This document shows, piece after piece, positions 47,559 through 57,159 of a stretch of 64,000 nucleotides of DNA. Source of the stretch: Sphingobacterium cellulitidis. Lineage in GTDB: Bacteria > Bacteroidota > Bacteroidia > Sphingobacteriales > Sphingobacteriaceae. The stretch covers positions 186,001 through 250,000 of the forward strand of contig NOUX01000005.1 in assembly GCA_002245855.1 (NCBI GenBank). The letters run 5' to 3'. Made by a program: the position numbers and the translations under genes. The notes under the pieces are model-generated. The model was given only the letters and a program-made list of their open reading frames with translations. It was not told the origin of the DNA and did no database searches. Position 1 is the first letter of the stretch, and each line of letters starts with the position of its first letter.

Positions 47559-48176
47559 ATGAAATGTATTCATCCCAACAATAAATCTTTTAAATCCTTC
47601 ATAGAATTCTGGAGGAACTATTGCCCATTAGAAAAGGAGCACGTGTATTGGGCTTCTTCAAACTTTGAATTTATAGAGGTAAAGAGGCACCAGATTCTCT
47701 ATGAAGACTCTTATCCACAAAAAAACATGTTCTTAGTCTGCAGAGGAATGATAGCTAATATTATCCAAATGAAAAATAAAAGAACAATTTTAAATATTGC
47801 TATGGCAAATATGGCTCTAACCACTACCACTCACCTATTCAGTAAATCAAAGGTTTCAGGTGAGATTATAGCCCTGCGATCAGGAAGTGTGCTGCGAATT
47901 TCATATTCCCAATTACATAAAATGATGCATATGGATCCCTGCATTGACACTTTGATCTCGATCCTAAGTAATAAACAGCAACGCTTTCTTCATAACATAC
48001 GATTGGCGACAAGCCATGGTTCACCAAGGGATCGATTCAGACAATTTGCCCACCTCTTGACTGAAGTTCTTAATCAAACCACTCAAAAAGAGCAATCCCA
48101 ACTCTTGGGTATTTCACGAGATACAGTTCAAAAATCAAAAAAAGAACTTCTTTTTTCCTATTTCTTTAAAAAATAG
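47559..48176 (+). CDS. Crp/Fnr-family transcriptional regulator
   Basis: The 205-residue protein has an N-terminal cyclic-nucleotide-binding-like beta-barrel (residues ~15-125, with VKRHQILYEDSYPQKNMFLV and FSKSKVSGEIIALRSGSVL). A short C-terminal HTH follows (QSQLLGISRDTVQKSKKEL, ~180-198). Ligand residues typical of cAMP binding are not evident, as in many Bacteroidetes members. It lies 199 bases before the MauE-like gene on the same strand and may control the SusCD/TlpA locus or the divergent peptide gene. Confidence 0.82.
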   Translation: MKCIHPNNKSFKSFIEFWRNYCPLEKEHVYWASSNFEFIEVKRHQILYEDSYPQKNMFLVCRGMIANIIQMKNKRTILNIAMANMALTTTTHLFSKSKVSGEIIALRSGSVLRISYSQLHKMMHMDPCIDTLISILSNKQQRFLHNIRLATSHGSPRDRFRQFAHLLTEVLNQTTQKEQSQLLGISRDTVQKSKKELLFSYFFKK

Positions 48177-48374
48177 CCTGTCCAGATAGACCCAATAGCG
48201 AGATATAGAGATAAGATATTTGTATTGAATCTTAATATATACAAATATGAAATGTCATAATCGAAAGTTTGCGGTCTTCCCCCATAAAGGGGAAATAATA
48301 ATGAAAAATCAGGCTAAACAGACAAGGTCCGTTTAACTATAAATATTTCTGATCACCATATCCATTCCAAAAAC

Positions 48375-48857
48375 ATGAGAACTCCATCCACCAATACCCG
48401 CATTAAGTCAGTATTGACAGGTACTAAATATTCATTCATTTTATATCATTTTACCTTAACTGTAATTTATGGTTATGCTTTTTTGCTTATCTATACAGGA
48501 TCCGACAAATTACAGCATATCAATAAATTTATCGACGTAATCCAAAAAATACCTAGACTGAACAATTTTGCATCAATGATTGGCTGGGGCATCCCGATAA
48601 TCGAACTTTTACTGGGGATCTCCCTCTTATTTTCAAAGGGCAATTTTTTGCGAGGTATTTTGATGGCATCTGTAGTTTTAATGTGCATTTTCACCATTTA
48701 TCTGGGGCTAGTACTTTTATTTAAAATGGAAGAAAATTTTTGCAGTTGTGGTGGCGTGATCAGTTCATTGGATTGGAGCGAACATCTAATTTTCAATATT
48801 TTTTGCCTGATCATTGGAATGGTCGGTCTAAAAAACTTAAGAATCATAAACACTTAA
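48375..48857 (+). CDS. MauE/DoxX-type redox-associated membrane protein
   Basis: The 160-residue protein has four membrane helices (about residues 24-42, 66-86, 93-113 and 135-152). A cysteine cluster, FCSCGG, lies near residue 121. MauE-like proteins take part in disulfide or quinone-linked redox steps in the inner membrane. It lies 10 bases before the small exported protein gene, and its convergent neighbours include a TlpA-type thioredoxin, which fits a redox theme. The substrate is unknown. Confidence 0.8.
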   Translation: MRTPSTNTRIKSVLTGTKYSFILYHFTLTVIYGYAFLLIYTGSDKLQHINKFIDVIQKIPRLNNFASMIGWGIPIIELLLGISLLFSKGNFLRGILMASVVLMCIFTIYLGLVLLFKMEENFCSCGGVISSLDWSEHLIFNIFCLIIGMVGLKNLRIINT

Positions 48858-48867
48858 ATCAATAAAA

Positions 48868-49137
48868 ATGAAAACTCCTCAAAAAATAGTCTTAGGACTC
48901 GCGTTAATTGGCTCAGCATTAGCTACAAGTGCATTTTCCAATAAACCCTCAAATGTGTACGGGTATAATTACAGCACCAATGAATGGATTGCTGAGAATG
49001 ATGAAACCCATGAATGTAAACCTCGGCCAGAAACTACCTGTAAGTTCGAGTTTAATACTGCTCCTTCCCCAGGTGAAACCCCTGAAAATAATAGCGGTAT
49101 GCCACTTATTGATAATGGAAGTTATGAGTTGAAATAA
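48868..49137 (+). CDS. Small exported protein (DUF6520-like)
   Basis: This 89-residue protein has a signal peptide (LGLALIGSALATSAFS, cut near residue 24). The mature part of about 65 residues has two cysteines (C50 and C57, in HECKPRPETTCKF) and an acidic, Asn/Pro-rich tail. Such proteins occur beside MauE-like genes in Bacteroidetes; the two cysteines might form the disulfide handled by MauE or TlpA. It shares an operon with the MauE-like gene. The function is unknown. Confidence 0.7.
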   Translation: MKTPQKIVLGLALIGSALATSAFSNKPSNVYGYNYSTNEWIAENDETHECKPRPETTCKFEFNTAPSPGETPENNSGMPLIDNGSYELK

Positions 49138-49154
49138 GCATTCAACAGTCAATA

Positions 49155-49190
49155 TTTTTTTTGGACGCCCAATATTGTGGGCGTCCATTT
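49155..49190. terminator. Bidirectional terminator between convergent operons
   Basis: A 9-base stem (GGACGCCCA at 49163-49171, TGGGCGTCC at 49178-49186) has ATTTTATT on its right and eight T on its left, which read as A on the other strand. It ends the rightward MauE-like operon and the leftward SusD gene. Confidence 0.8.
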
Positions 49191-49203
49191 TATTACCCAT
49201 TTA

Positions 49204-50616
49204 TTACCTATTATTCTGAACAAATCCGTGCCTCTGGATCTCATCGGATGGAATTGGGAAAATATACCTTGGATCATCAGGCTCTAAAACCAACTCTTTA
49301 CCATCCAGATTCCTGATTAGGGTCTTTTTAAATTGATCTTCGCGATTTAATCGCTTTAGATCACCAAGTCGCAATCCTCTAGCAAATAATTCCTTACGTC
49401 TTTCCTGAAGCACAAGTGAGAGAGTTTCCTGGTCACTCTGCCACTGCAGATCTTCATATTCACCTTTACTAAACCTTGCCCTTCTGAGTGAATTTAGCAC
49501 CTGGATGGCTTGTTTCCCTTTGCCTGTTCTAGCCAAACATTCTGCCTGGATTAATAACAACTCATCCAGGGCAAGCCCACTAAAATATTCGCTAGTGTGA
49601 ATACTGGAGTAACTCCCTCGAAATACTACATTTTTGCTATTAGCTAGTTTCCTGAAAAAAATTATTTTTCGAAGGTCTCCCTTTTCATAATCTTCATAAA
49701 ACATGGAATCGACCATTACTCTGCTATTATATACCGGAAAATAATAACCTCTAGACACTGAATAAAACGCTATCTCTGGGTTTTCTTTAGGTAAGGCCGC
49801 TGGAAATAAGTTTTTAATAGGGCTGGTGGTATCAATTTCCGAATAATCCAGTAAAGATAGTGTGGGCATGGCCTGCTGGGCGTACTTAAGTGCATTGTGA
49901 TAATCACTAATGCTCAAATAAATCCTTGCCAGGAGTGCCTTTGCTGAAACCTTGGAAGGTCTTGTAAAATTCTCCACCTCACTGGGCAAAAGATTATCAG
50001 CTAGCTTCAAATCCGAAATGATCAGTGCATAAGTGTCCTTTAGACTTGCCCTAGTTAAAGGTTCATGAATATTGCCTGTTAGTTTAAGCGGGATACCTGG
50101 TGCCTGGTCATTGAATGAAGGCAAATAGTTTTCCGCGAATAATTGGGCCAAATTATAAAAAGCATAACTCCGGTGAAAAAGAGCTGCTCCCTGCAGGTTC
50201 AACCCTCTAGTGCTGGACTCTTTATTGGACTCCTTGATTTCTGATAAGATATCCAAAACTGTATTGGCATAAAATATCTGCTGAAATGGATTGGTCCAAT
50301 CCAAATTAAAAATAGTTCCTTCATAAAAGTCCTTTGCCCAAGTATAACTATTCCGCTCATATATCTCCAAGCTTGAGAGAACGGCTTGATCTGTAAAAAA
50401 TTCATCCGCTGCAATGGTCGGCAGCCCAGGTGTGGAACCAAAGTTTTGAACGTTATTATCCAGTAATAACTGTACATCATCCAAAGTTTCTGGAACTATT
50501 TGTGATTTATCTTTTCTTTTATCTAGGAATTCATCGGCGCAGGAACTCACCAATAAGGTATACGATAATACAAGAAAAGAGACAATTATTATTTTATTTG
50601 TTTTCTTCATGATCAT
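49204..50616 (-). CDS. SusD/RagB-family outer-membrane lipoprotein
   Basis: The 470-residue protein has a lipoprotein signal (LLVSSCADEFLD) and the SusD-like start FLDKRKDKSQIVPETLDDVQLLLDN. TPR-like helices follow, and the C-terminal region carries LQERRKELFARGLRLGDLKR, a strong SusD signature, and YIFPIPSDEIQ. It is the lid lipoprotein that pairs with SusC in TonB-dependent uptake. It lies 3 bases after the SusC gene. No glycosidase or peptidase gene shows the substrate. Confidence 0.94.
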   Translation of the reverse strand: MIMKKTNKIIIVSFLVLSYTLLVSSCADEFLDKRKDKSQIVPETLDDVQLLLDNNVQNFGSTPGLPTIAADEFFTDQAVLSSLEIYERNSYTWAKDFYEGTIFNLDWTNPFQQIFYANTVLDILSEIKESNKESSTRGLNLQGAALFHRSYAFYNLAQLFAENYLPSFNDQAPGIPLKLTGNIHEPLTRASLKDTYALIISDLKLADNLLPSEVENFTRPSKVSAKALLARIYLSISDYHNALKYAQQAMPTLSLLDYSEIDTTSPIKNLFPAALPKENPEIAFYSVSRGYYFPVYNSRVMVDSMFYEDYEKGDLRKIIFFRKLANSKNVVFRGSYSSIHTSEYFSGLALDELLLIQAECLARTGKGKQAIQVLNSLRRARFSKGEYEDLQWQSDQETLSLVLQERRKELFARGLRLGDLKRLNREDQFKKTLIRNLDGKELVLEPDDPRYIFPIPSDEIQRHGFVQNNR

Positions 50617-50619
50617 AAT

Positions 50620-53600
50620 TTAAAAGTTTAATTTAACTCCAAAAGAATATGTTCTTGGCGGTTGGGCCAGGGTGTAATCAGGATCCAGATTGCTGGTTGT
50701 TTTTTTCCAAATCATACCTACATTATCTACATATAAATTGAAAACTACCTGATGAAAGACAGATGAAGGTTTCCAGTTATATTGAAGAGAGATGTCCTGA
50801 AATCGAATATGGTCACCTGGCTCCATTAATACCTGTGCATATTGATAAAAACTAACCTCATTATAATTTACAGCTTCTGGCAAAGAGGGAACCTGAGTCG
50901 TTTTTTCATCTCCTGGTTTCTGCCATCTTCTAGCAAAATCACCATGCCCTCCTATACCCCCCAGGATGGTATTGTAATTTACTGATGAACGGCGAAACCA
51001 AAATCCTAAGCGATAGGCAATCCCTAGGGAGAGATTTAGATTTTTAAAACCTATTTCCTGTCGGAAGGATCCTGAAAACTTGGGTCTAGAGGTTCCTAAA
51101 AAAACCAAATCTTCCTGGGTGGAGGTCTGAACGATAGCAGCATAATCTTTAGTTTCCTCTCCGTTTAGGTATCCTATTGGTCTGCCATCCTTGGGATCTA
51201 ACCCTCGCCATGGTAGCGCGTACATACCCGTTAAAGGTTTGCCTTCAAGTGGATGCACCCCTGCATATCCACCAGATAGAAGGTTCAATATTGTTGGTTT
51301 AACCTTGTAAGAGGTAACCTTATCCCTTACATAGGAAAATAAGAAAAAAGACCGCAATTCCACTGGAGCCAACCGGAAATCACCAGTTACCGACAAATCA
51401 CCCCCCGAGGTTCTTGTACTGCCGGTATTACCGTAAAATTTTGTAACTCCCGAGGATCCTGTAAACGGAGCATTGCCAATAAGATCTGTACCTTCTTTGT
51501 GATAGAGGTCAAGATTGAAAAGCAACTTGTTTTTCAACAAACCGAGATCTAGACCGAGATTTGTTACTTTAACCCTTTCCCATCGAAGCTCGGGGTTAGC
51601 TGGATTAACAATATAGGCATAGCGCAACCCAGAAGAAAAGCTTGTGCTTGGGTATAATCTTGAGGTGGTGAAAGCTGAAAGGCTGTTATCGACATTTCCT
51701 GTCAATCCATAACTTATTCTGACCTTCAGTAGCGGAATGATTCCAAGTAAGGATTGCATAAATTTTTCATTATGTAATTGCCACCCTGCAGACACAGAAA
51801 ATAAGGGAACCCCTTTTTGGTTACTCTGGACTCCAAAAAGATTGCTTCGGTCCCAACGCATACTTCCATTAAAGATGTATCGGTCGGAATACTGATAATT
51901 AAGTGCTGTATAATATGATAAATATCGATCTGTCAAGTCGCGGCCAAAGTTTTGATACGGAATCTTTTGGTAGGAATTCGGATTGCTCTGGACTGGGTAG
52001 GAAACTACATAGTTAACAGGAAGACTATTCTCATGTTCACCATCATAACCATATAGTCTGTTTTGAGTTCTCAAAAAATGTGAATCAGAAACTTCCGTCC
52101 CCGCAAGAACCTTAAACTCACTCAGACTCCAATTACGGTCATACTTTATTTGAAGGCGGCCATTGTGCAACCTACCTTCCTCATAACTTCGATCCATTAT
52201 TCCACCCTTAGGAATTGGATTTTCTATCTTTCCATCTTTTATACTACTATATTGGTTTATTAAATTTCTTGCGAAATAACTGTTCTCACCATAGTGTGTT
52301 TGCCCCTTTATATTATCCTTTTTGTAGCGATAGCTAAGTTCAAAACTTAAATGTTTATCAAGTTGGAAATTTGTTTGAATTCCCAGCCTGATTTGCTGAC
52401 TCCTGCGTAAATCATCAACGGAGTTTATTTCATCCAGTGGTCTGTATTTCCAGTCCAACAAACCTTTCTCTTGGGCGTTACTCGTAAAGGCTTCGCGATA
52501 ATTCTTAATTATACTAGAAGGTGACCCATCGTATTCTAATAATCTAGCATAAGGGTATATATTTGAGCTTCCAAATTTCATCTCACTCAGGATTTGATTT
52601 GGTGATGACCTGGAGGTTGCTGAAAAGCTTATAGATGGTTTCAGCTGCAAGCGATCCTTCAATAAAGAAATATTTTGATTTAAAGAAAGGGTTAAACGGT
52701 CGTTATTGTTCTTAATCAAATTTTCATCCTGCCAATCATATCCCATTGAAATTAGTGTAGATGTTAACTTTGTACCTGTCCTTAAGGAACCATGATATTG
52801 TTGATTCCAGGATGGGCGGTAAACGAGCCTGCTCAAATCCGCGTAGATATCTTGACCTTCTAGGATCGAGAGTTCTTGCTGAAGTTTTTCTGAAGATATC
52901 TTTCCATCACGATGTGCTATCAACAACTCAACCCCTGGAGAAATAGGAGCATGGTTTATGGAAGATTCAGCACTTTTATAGAATCCCTTCTCAAAAAGCA
53001 TTTTTTCGATCAGAAGATAATCCTTGCTACTCAACTGGGGTTGGTAGTTCAAGTCTGGGGCGTTGGTCCAGCTATTATTGACACTAAAATCCACTATAGA
53101 CTTTCCGTCTCTAGTACCTTTTTTTGTTGTAATGACAATAACACCGTTGCCTGCTCTTGCTCCCCAGATAGCTGCGGCTGCAGCATCTTTCAAAATGGAA
53201 ATAGACTCCACATCTGCTGGATTAATCTGCTCGATGTCCCCTTCATAAGGAAAATTATCTACGACAATCAGTGGCTCGGCATTAGCAAACAGGGTACTTT
53301 GCCCGCGTATAGAAATGCTTTTGTTCTGCTCCTTTAAACTTGTATGCTTATTAAACACCAGTCCGGGAACCATGTCACGCATCCTATCCAGCAGATTCCT
53401 ACTGGGACTGCGTTCCAAATCTTTTTGGCTGATGACCGAGACGGATCCTGTCAAGTCTTTTTGCCTGATAGTCTGGTAACCTGAATGAATAACCACATCT
53501 TCTATTTGATTGACCTGGGGATGAAGAATAATGACATATTGATTCTGAATATTTCCAGAAATCAGTATATTTTCATTGTGATAACCCATTCTTGAAAAGG

Positions 53601-53829
53601 TAATGGTATCCCCTATTCTTGCAGAAATACTAAAAAGGCCTCTTGTATCTGTAGAAGTTTGCACACTGCCCTTCTTTATTACCACGAAGGATATCGGTTC
53701 CCTTTTCTCGGAATCTTGAACTATTCCGGAAATAATTTTTTCATCATTTTGCTGAGCGGCTGCAATGGATCCCAAAAAGACTAACAACAATATGCACAGC
53801 ATCTGAAAAATTTTATTGACCTGTTTCAT
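50620..53829 (-). CDS. SusC/RagA-family TonB-dependent transporter
   Basis: The 1069-residue protein has a signal peptide (cut near AAAQ). A carboxypeptidase-like beta domain spans ~30-110 (ISGIVQDSEKREPISFVVI). A plug domain has SVISQKDLERSPSRNLLDRM and AAAAIWGARAGNGVIVITTKKG near residues 215-235. A long beta-barrel ends in YSFGVKLNF, an aromatic-terminated final strand. It imports a bulky substrate across the outer membrane with SusD. Its start overlaps the end of the TlpA-like gene by 17 bases. Confidence 0.95.
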   Translation of the reverse strand: MKQVNKIFQMLCILLLVFLGSIAAAQQNDEKIISGIVQDSEKREPISFVVIKKGSVQTSTDTRGLFSISARIGDTITFSRMGYHNENILISGNIQNQYVIILHPQVNQIEDVVIHSGYQTIRQKDLTGSVSVISQKDLERSPSRNLLDRMRDMVPGLVFNKHTSLKEQNKSISIRGQSTLFANAEPLIVVDNFPYEGDIEQINPADVESISILKDAAAAAIWGARAGNGVIVITTKKGTRDGKSIVDFSVNNSWTNAPDLNYQPQLSSKDYLLIEKMLFEKGFYKSAESSINHAPISPGVELLIAHRDGKISSEKLQQELSILEGQDIYADLSRLVYRPSWNQQYHGSLRTGTKLTSTLISMGYDWQDENLIKNNNDRLTLSLNQNISLLKDRLQLKPSISFSATSRSSPNQILSEMKFGSSNIYPYARLLEYDGSPSSIIKNYREAFTSNAQEKGLLDWKYRPLDEINSVDDLRRSQQIRLGIQTNFQLDKHLSFELSYRYKKDNIKGQTHYGENSYFARNLINQYSSIKDGKIENPIPKGGIMDRSYEEGRLHNGRLQIKYDRNWSLSEFKVLAGTEVSDSHFLRTQNRLYGYDGEHENSLPVNYVVSYPVQSNPNSYQKIPYQNFGRDLTDRYLSYYTALNYQYSDRYIFNGSMRWDRSNLFGVQSNQKGVPLFSVSAGWQLHNEKFMQSLLGIIPLLKVRISYGLTGNVDNSLSAFTTSRLYPSTSFSSGLRYAYIVNPANPELRWERVKVTNLGLDLGLLKNKLLFNLDLYHKEGTDLIGNAPFTGSSGVTKFYGNTGSTRTSGGDLSVTGDFRLAPVELRSFFLFSYVRDKVTSYKVKPTILNLLSGGYAGVHPLEGKPLTGMYALPWRGLDPKDGRPIGYLNGEETKDYAAIVQTSTQEDLVFLGTSRPKFSGSFRQEIGFKNLNLSLGIAYRLGFWFRRSSVNYNTILGGIGGHGDFARRWQKPGDEKTTQVPSLPEAVNYNEVSFYQYAQVLMEPGDHIRFQDISLQYNWKPSSVFHQVVFNLYVDNVGMIWKKTTSNLDPDYTLAQPPRTYSFGVKLNF

Positions 53830-55291
53830 CTTGATTGTCTTTAATTACCAACATCTCAATATTTTTTAATTCCTTGAAAAAATGTAACCCATACTTAGCT
53901 AGAGCCTTATTGGTTTCTTCCATATTGGTCACATTGGTATGAAGTTCCATATTAATAGGCTCATTATACTCAGAACCGTTGATGATGGGATAAGGACTGT
54001 TCTGCATGAACAAAACACTGAAACGCGCTACCATTTGGTCAAGAGGTGCATGTTTCATCGATAGCCCATAAACGTCCTGCTTTACTTCCATAGTGCCCGA
54101 AAGTGACCTATGCTTTTCAAGTTTGCTCCTGTCAGTGACTTTTAACACATAACACTCTACATCCCGATATTCAATACTCGCCTGATATTGCGGGAAAATT
54201 CGTGTTAGGTCATCGCGCATTATTTCAAAGAATTTATTCTTAAGGGGTTTAGGAACCACCAGTTCATAACAGAATACATTTCCCGACTGCATCCAGGCTA
54301 GAGCTTCATCACCTGCGGCGCTTGTGGTTAATTTCAACCTATCTTTCACCTCCAGTAATTTTCGATTCATGGGATTGAATTCTATCCGGCCCTCAGAATA
54401 AGCGTATTGAAAAATGTTGGCAAGGCTGAAATTCAAGAAAGCCATTCGTTTACCTCCGCCTTCTGTATTTGCGACATAACCGCTTCCATTACCCAGAGAA
54501 GGGTTATATCCTCCAAGAACGGATCTATAGGTGATAAATTCCCTACCCCCACCATTACCATCTATATACAAGAATTTATCTTTATCATATTTATTCTTGG
54601 GGGTAAGTTCCGGCTTTTTAAAAACAATTTGGTCCCATTTATCATTCAACATCATTTCAATTTTTTCTTCAGTTATTTCATTGCCATAAACAGCTCCTTT
54701 ATATACGCCATCGTAAATAATTGCTGCATGTGGCATGGTTCTATATTTGAAAATTTGATGAAAATCGTGTTTACCGTAAAGGGTCCATATATGCTGTAAT
54801 TTATCTTGTTGCTCCACTCTGCCTAAAAATGGTTTTACGATATCTTCCGCCTGATCAGTGATCATAATTATCTCTAGATCTTTTTCGTATTTTTTCTTTA
54901 ATGCTTCGTTTTTAGGAATCATGGCGACGCATGGAGAACACCAAGTAGCCCAAAAATCTAGAATAATAAGCTTCTTGTCGCGAAAATCGTTGAGTGATAC
55001 CTGTTCTTTCCCTTTGGGATGTCTTGTAACCTTTAAGGGAACTTCCCACATGGATTCAGGCAAGGTCTGACCTGGATCAATTGGTACGATAGGGTTTGAC
55101 CCTTTCGCCCCACTTTTGTGGGGCTCTTGGGCTTCTAACTGATTATTAAACAAACTGAAACAACATAAAAACAATAGGATTATGAATTTCTTGGTTAACT
55201 CTATTAAATGTCCATGAATATCCGTTTTACTTAGAAAAATAGGATTTGGGCTAAACGGAGATGAGATTTTGTTTTGATAATTTGATTTCAT
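53813..55291 (-). CDS. TlpA-type thioredoxin fused to a DUF3738-like domain
   Basis: The 492-residue protein begins with about 35 hydrophilic residues, then a signal or anchor helix (FIILLFLCCFSLF, ~36-49). A thioredoxin domain (~75-230) has an intact WCSPC site, cysteines 118 and 121. The C-terminal ~230 residues fit the DUF3738/TIGR03435 style. It is the first gene of the TlpA-SusC-SusD operon and probably reduces or isomerises disulfides in the periplasm. A later start near the helix is possible. Confidence 0.85.
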   Translation of the reverse strand: MKSNYQNKISSPFSPNPIFLSKTDIHGHLIELTKKFIILLFLCCFSLFNNQLEAQEPHKSGAKGSNPIVPIDPGQTLPESMWEVPLKVTRHPKGKEQVSLNDFRDKKLIILDFWATWCSPCVAMIPKNEALKKKYEKDLEIIMITDQAEDIVKPFLGRVEQQDKLQHIWTLYGKHDFHQIFKYRTMPHAAIIYDGVYKGAVYGNEITEEKIEMMLNDKWDQIVFKKPELTPKNKYDKDKFLYIDGNGGGREFITYRSVLGGYNPSLGNGSGYVANTEGGGKRMAFLNFSLANIFQYAYSEGRIEFNPMNRKLLEVKDRLKLTTSAAGDEALAWMQSGNVFCYELVVPKPLKNKFFEIMRDDLTRIFPQYQASIEYRDVECYVLKVTDRSKLEKHRSLSGTMEVKQDVYGLSMKHAPLDQMVARFSVLFMQNSPYPIINGSEYNEPINMELHTNVTNMEETNKALAKYGLHFFKELKNIEMLVIKDNQDETGQ

Positions 55292-56107
55292 TGGTTAAGA
55301 TAAATGCAAGAATTCTATAAAAAGGTTTTGAGAATCCCTGAGGTGAAAAATTTCTTAAAAATCAATTTGGTTTATAAAGGATTTATAATTGGTTCACACT
55401 AATTGATTTTCAGGATTTAATAAAAAATACCAGCCACCCTCACGGATTTTTACTTCCGTAAATTCACAAGAGTTTCTTGACACTTTAGAAAAATTAGCCT
55501 AGATTTAGATTGTCTAGAAATAAACCTTGTTACTAATCCTAACAATGTGGAAGTGAACCTTTGTTCTTTGTAAAAATGGATGACTGGGGAAACAGGTTAA
55601 CTAATGGGATTTGTCCTGAAACTACGATTCGAAGGGCCCATTTGTCTCCCGCTGATATGACAGAACATTATTCCGGTGAACAAAAAATGTTCATGTAAAG
55701 AAATGTTTCAGAAAACCATGAACTCTGCTCCTGGAACAGTGCCGTTGGGATTTTAGTTAAAAATGTTCTTTTCATAATCACTAATTGGTTATTAGAACAT
55801 GCCCTAAATATAAGAAGGCAGGAACACTGCTTCATACTTACAATCCAGGGACTAGGAAAACCCTATCAACGCAGTATTCAACAGGCCCTGCCTAAAGAAT
55901 GTGCTAAAATACACAAAATCTTTAGACGTGGGTTAAACCTGTTGCCTCGCGTTGATTAATAAAGTTTCCTAGACTTTGGATTTCGAGGCTCGTTCAACTC
56001 ACTATCTATACTAAATAGATGAATTAGTCAAAAAATATTTTCAATCCTAGATTGATGCACAAATATAAACACTTAGTATTTGCTATGCAAATATTTATTA
56101 AAATAAA
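55292..56107. other. Intergenic region, no gene recognised
   Basis: These 816 bp lie between the TlpA-like start and the XRE gene. The left part should hold the TlpA-SusCD promoter. No frame longer than 60 codons and no structured RNA stands out, apart from a short ACGGA/TCCGT stem near 55441-55460. Confidence 0.4.
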
Positions 56108-56338
56108 ATGTCAAAATCTCCAATAGAACTTAAAATTATAGAGAGAATCCGTCAAAAACGGATATTAGAGAATTATAGCCAGGCAAAATTAGCAAAATTC
56201 TTAGGTGTAACTGCTGGCTATATTGGTCAAATTGAAATGAAAAATTCACCCAGCATGTATTCATATAATCAAATTAACGAATTAGCGAAATTCTTTAATT
56301 GCAGTCCTCGTGATTTTTTCCCAGAAGATCCACTCTGA
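56108..56338 (+). CDS. XRE-family HTH transcriptional regulator
   Basis: This 76-residue protein is a single Cro/CI-type helix-turn-helix: YSQAKLAKFLGVTAGYIGQIE at about residues 23-43 carries the HTH. A short tail, ELAKFFNCSPRDFFPED, is typical of small XRE proteins. It stands alone next to the IS21 remnants. It may control a mobile-element or defence gene that is no longer present, or act elsewhere. Confidence 0.88.
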   Translation: MSKSPIELKIIERIRQKRILENYSQAKLAKFLGVTAGYIGQIEMKNSPSMYSYNQINELAKFFNCSPRDFFPEDPL

Positions 56339-56375
56339 AAATAAAAAATAAACTGACCATACTTTTTAAACTTTT

Positions 56376-56567
56376 TCAACCGTAATAACTAACTAATTCC
56401 ATTAACTGCCAAAAACCGATTCGAAATTTCCACCAAGTACCTGCATATATTTCCGAACCCATATAAATACACCCAGTGCACAGTTTGATATAGGTATTTT
56501 CAGTTTTGCTTAAAATACCCAAAGTGACTGGGTATTTCGGAGGGATTGGGCCATCGATTTGGGTCAA
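56376..56567 (-). pseudogene. Degenerate IstA N-terminal remnant (IS21 family)
   Basis: In the minus frame, VTLGILSKTENTYIKLC matches VILGISRNTVNTYIKLF of the IstA fragment at 60990-61631 at both protein and DNA level. Only this ~20-residue HTH segment is conserved. It is a small scar of a second IS21-type transposase gene, in the same orientation as the istB fragment beside it. Confidence 0.6.
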
Positions 56568-56590
56568 ACCGTGCCACTTTTGAGACCGTA
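56566..56590. repeat. IS21-type end repeat
   Basis: GTGCCACTTTTGAGACCGTA resembles the TGGCACA...CCGTAA end repeats at 61655-61905 (closest to the copy at 61838). It lies about 30 bases beyond the istB stop, where the right end of an IS21 element belongs. Confidence 0.55.
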
Positions 56591-56620
56591 CAATTATATG
56601 AAAAAGTTATTTTATATCCA

Positions 56621-57022
56621 TCATATTTTTCCTTTACGTAAAGAGTCTCCTTCTAGATTTATCCTATGAGAAGAGTTCACAATTCTATCGAGTATGGCGT
56701 CTGCTACGGTTCCCTCTCCACCAATAATTTCGTACCATGCTGCCACAGGTATCTGGGAAGATATGATCGTCGATCTCTTTCCATGTCTGTCATCTATTAT
56801 ATCCATTAGCGATTCCCTGTCCTGAACATCAAGGGCTTGCAAGCCAAAGTCATCTAGTATCAATAATTCCATTTTATTTAGTTTATCCAGTTCTTTTAGG
56901 TATGTCCCGTCCACTTTACACAGCTTTAGCCTCTTGAAGATCCTGGATGTTATCCCATAAAAGGTTTTCTTTCCATAAAGGCACGCCTGATTTCCCAGTG
57001 CCTGTGCAATATAGCTTTTACC
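56621..57022 (-). pseudogene. istB: istB 3' fragment, cut at the P-loop by the RIT element
   Basis: The frame is open from the RIT border at 57022 to the stop at 56621. It starts inside the Walker A motif (TGKSYIAQALGNQAC) and continues through LLILDDFGLQALD (Walker B), DRHGKRSTIISSQIP and DAILDRIVNSSHRI to SLRKGKI. The 5' half of the helper-ATPase gene is missing: on the other side of the RIT element lies a different istB, not this one's start. The copy is therefore non-functional. Confidence 0.85.
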
Positions 57023-57079
57023 AGTTTAATGTAAAATTTTACATTACGTGGGAAATGTAAACTATATGATAATGTAAAG
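57021..57079. repeat. Left end of the RIT element
   Basis: It comprises the 32-base direct repeat (57021-57052) with a 20-base palindrome at 57027-57046, a 4-base spacer CGTG, and the 29-base inverted repeat (57051-57079) containing two direct AATGTAAA sites. The outer border falls in istB P-loop codons. Confidence 0.85.
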
Positions 57080-57136
57080 TAATTTGATTAAGTATAGCTA
57101 TAACCTTCCCAAGGTATTGTATCGTCTATATTTTAT

Positions 57137-57144
57137 TTTACATT
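57137..57144. promoter_or_regulatory. Recombinase-site-like octamer before the first recombinase gene
   Basis: TTTACATT is the same octamer as in the element ends and lies 16 bases before the first possible start codon (57160). A recombinase may bind here and repress its own operon. Confidence 0.35.
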
Positions 57145-57159
57145 ATATTTCTCATCATC

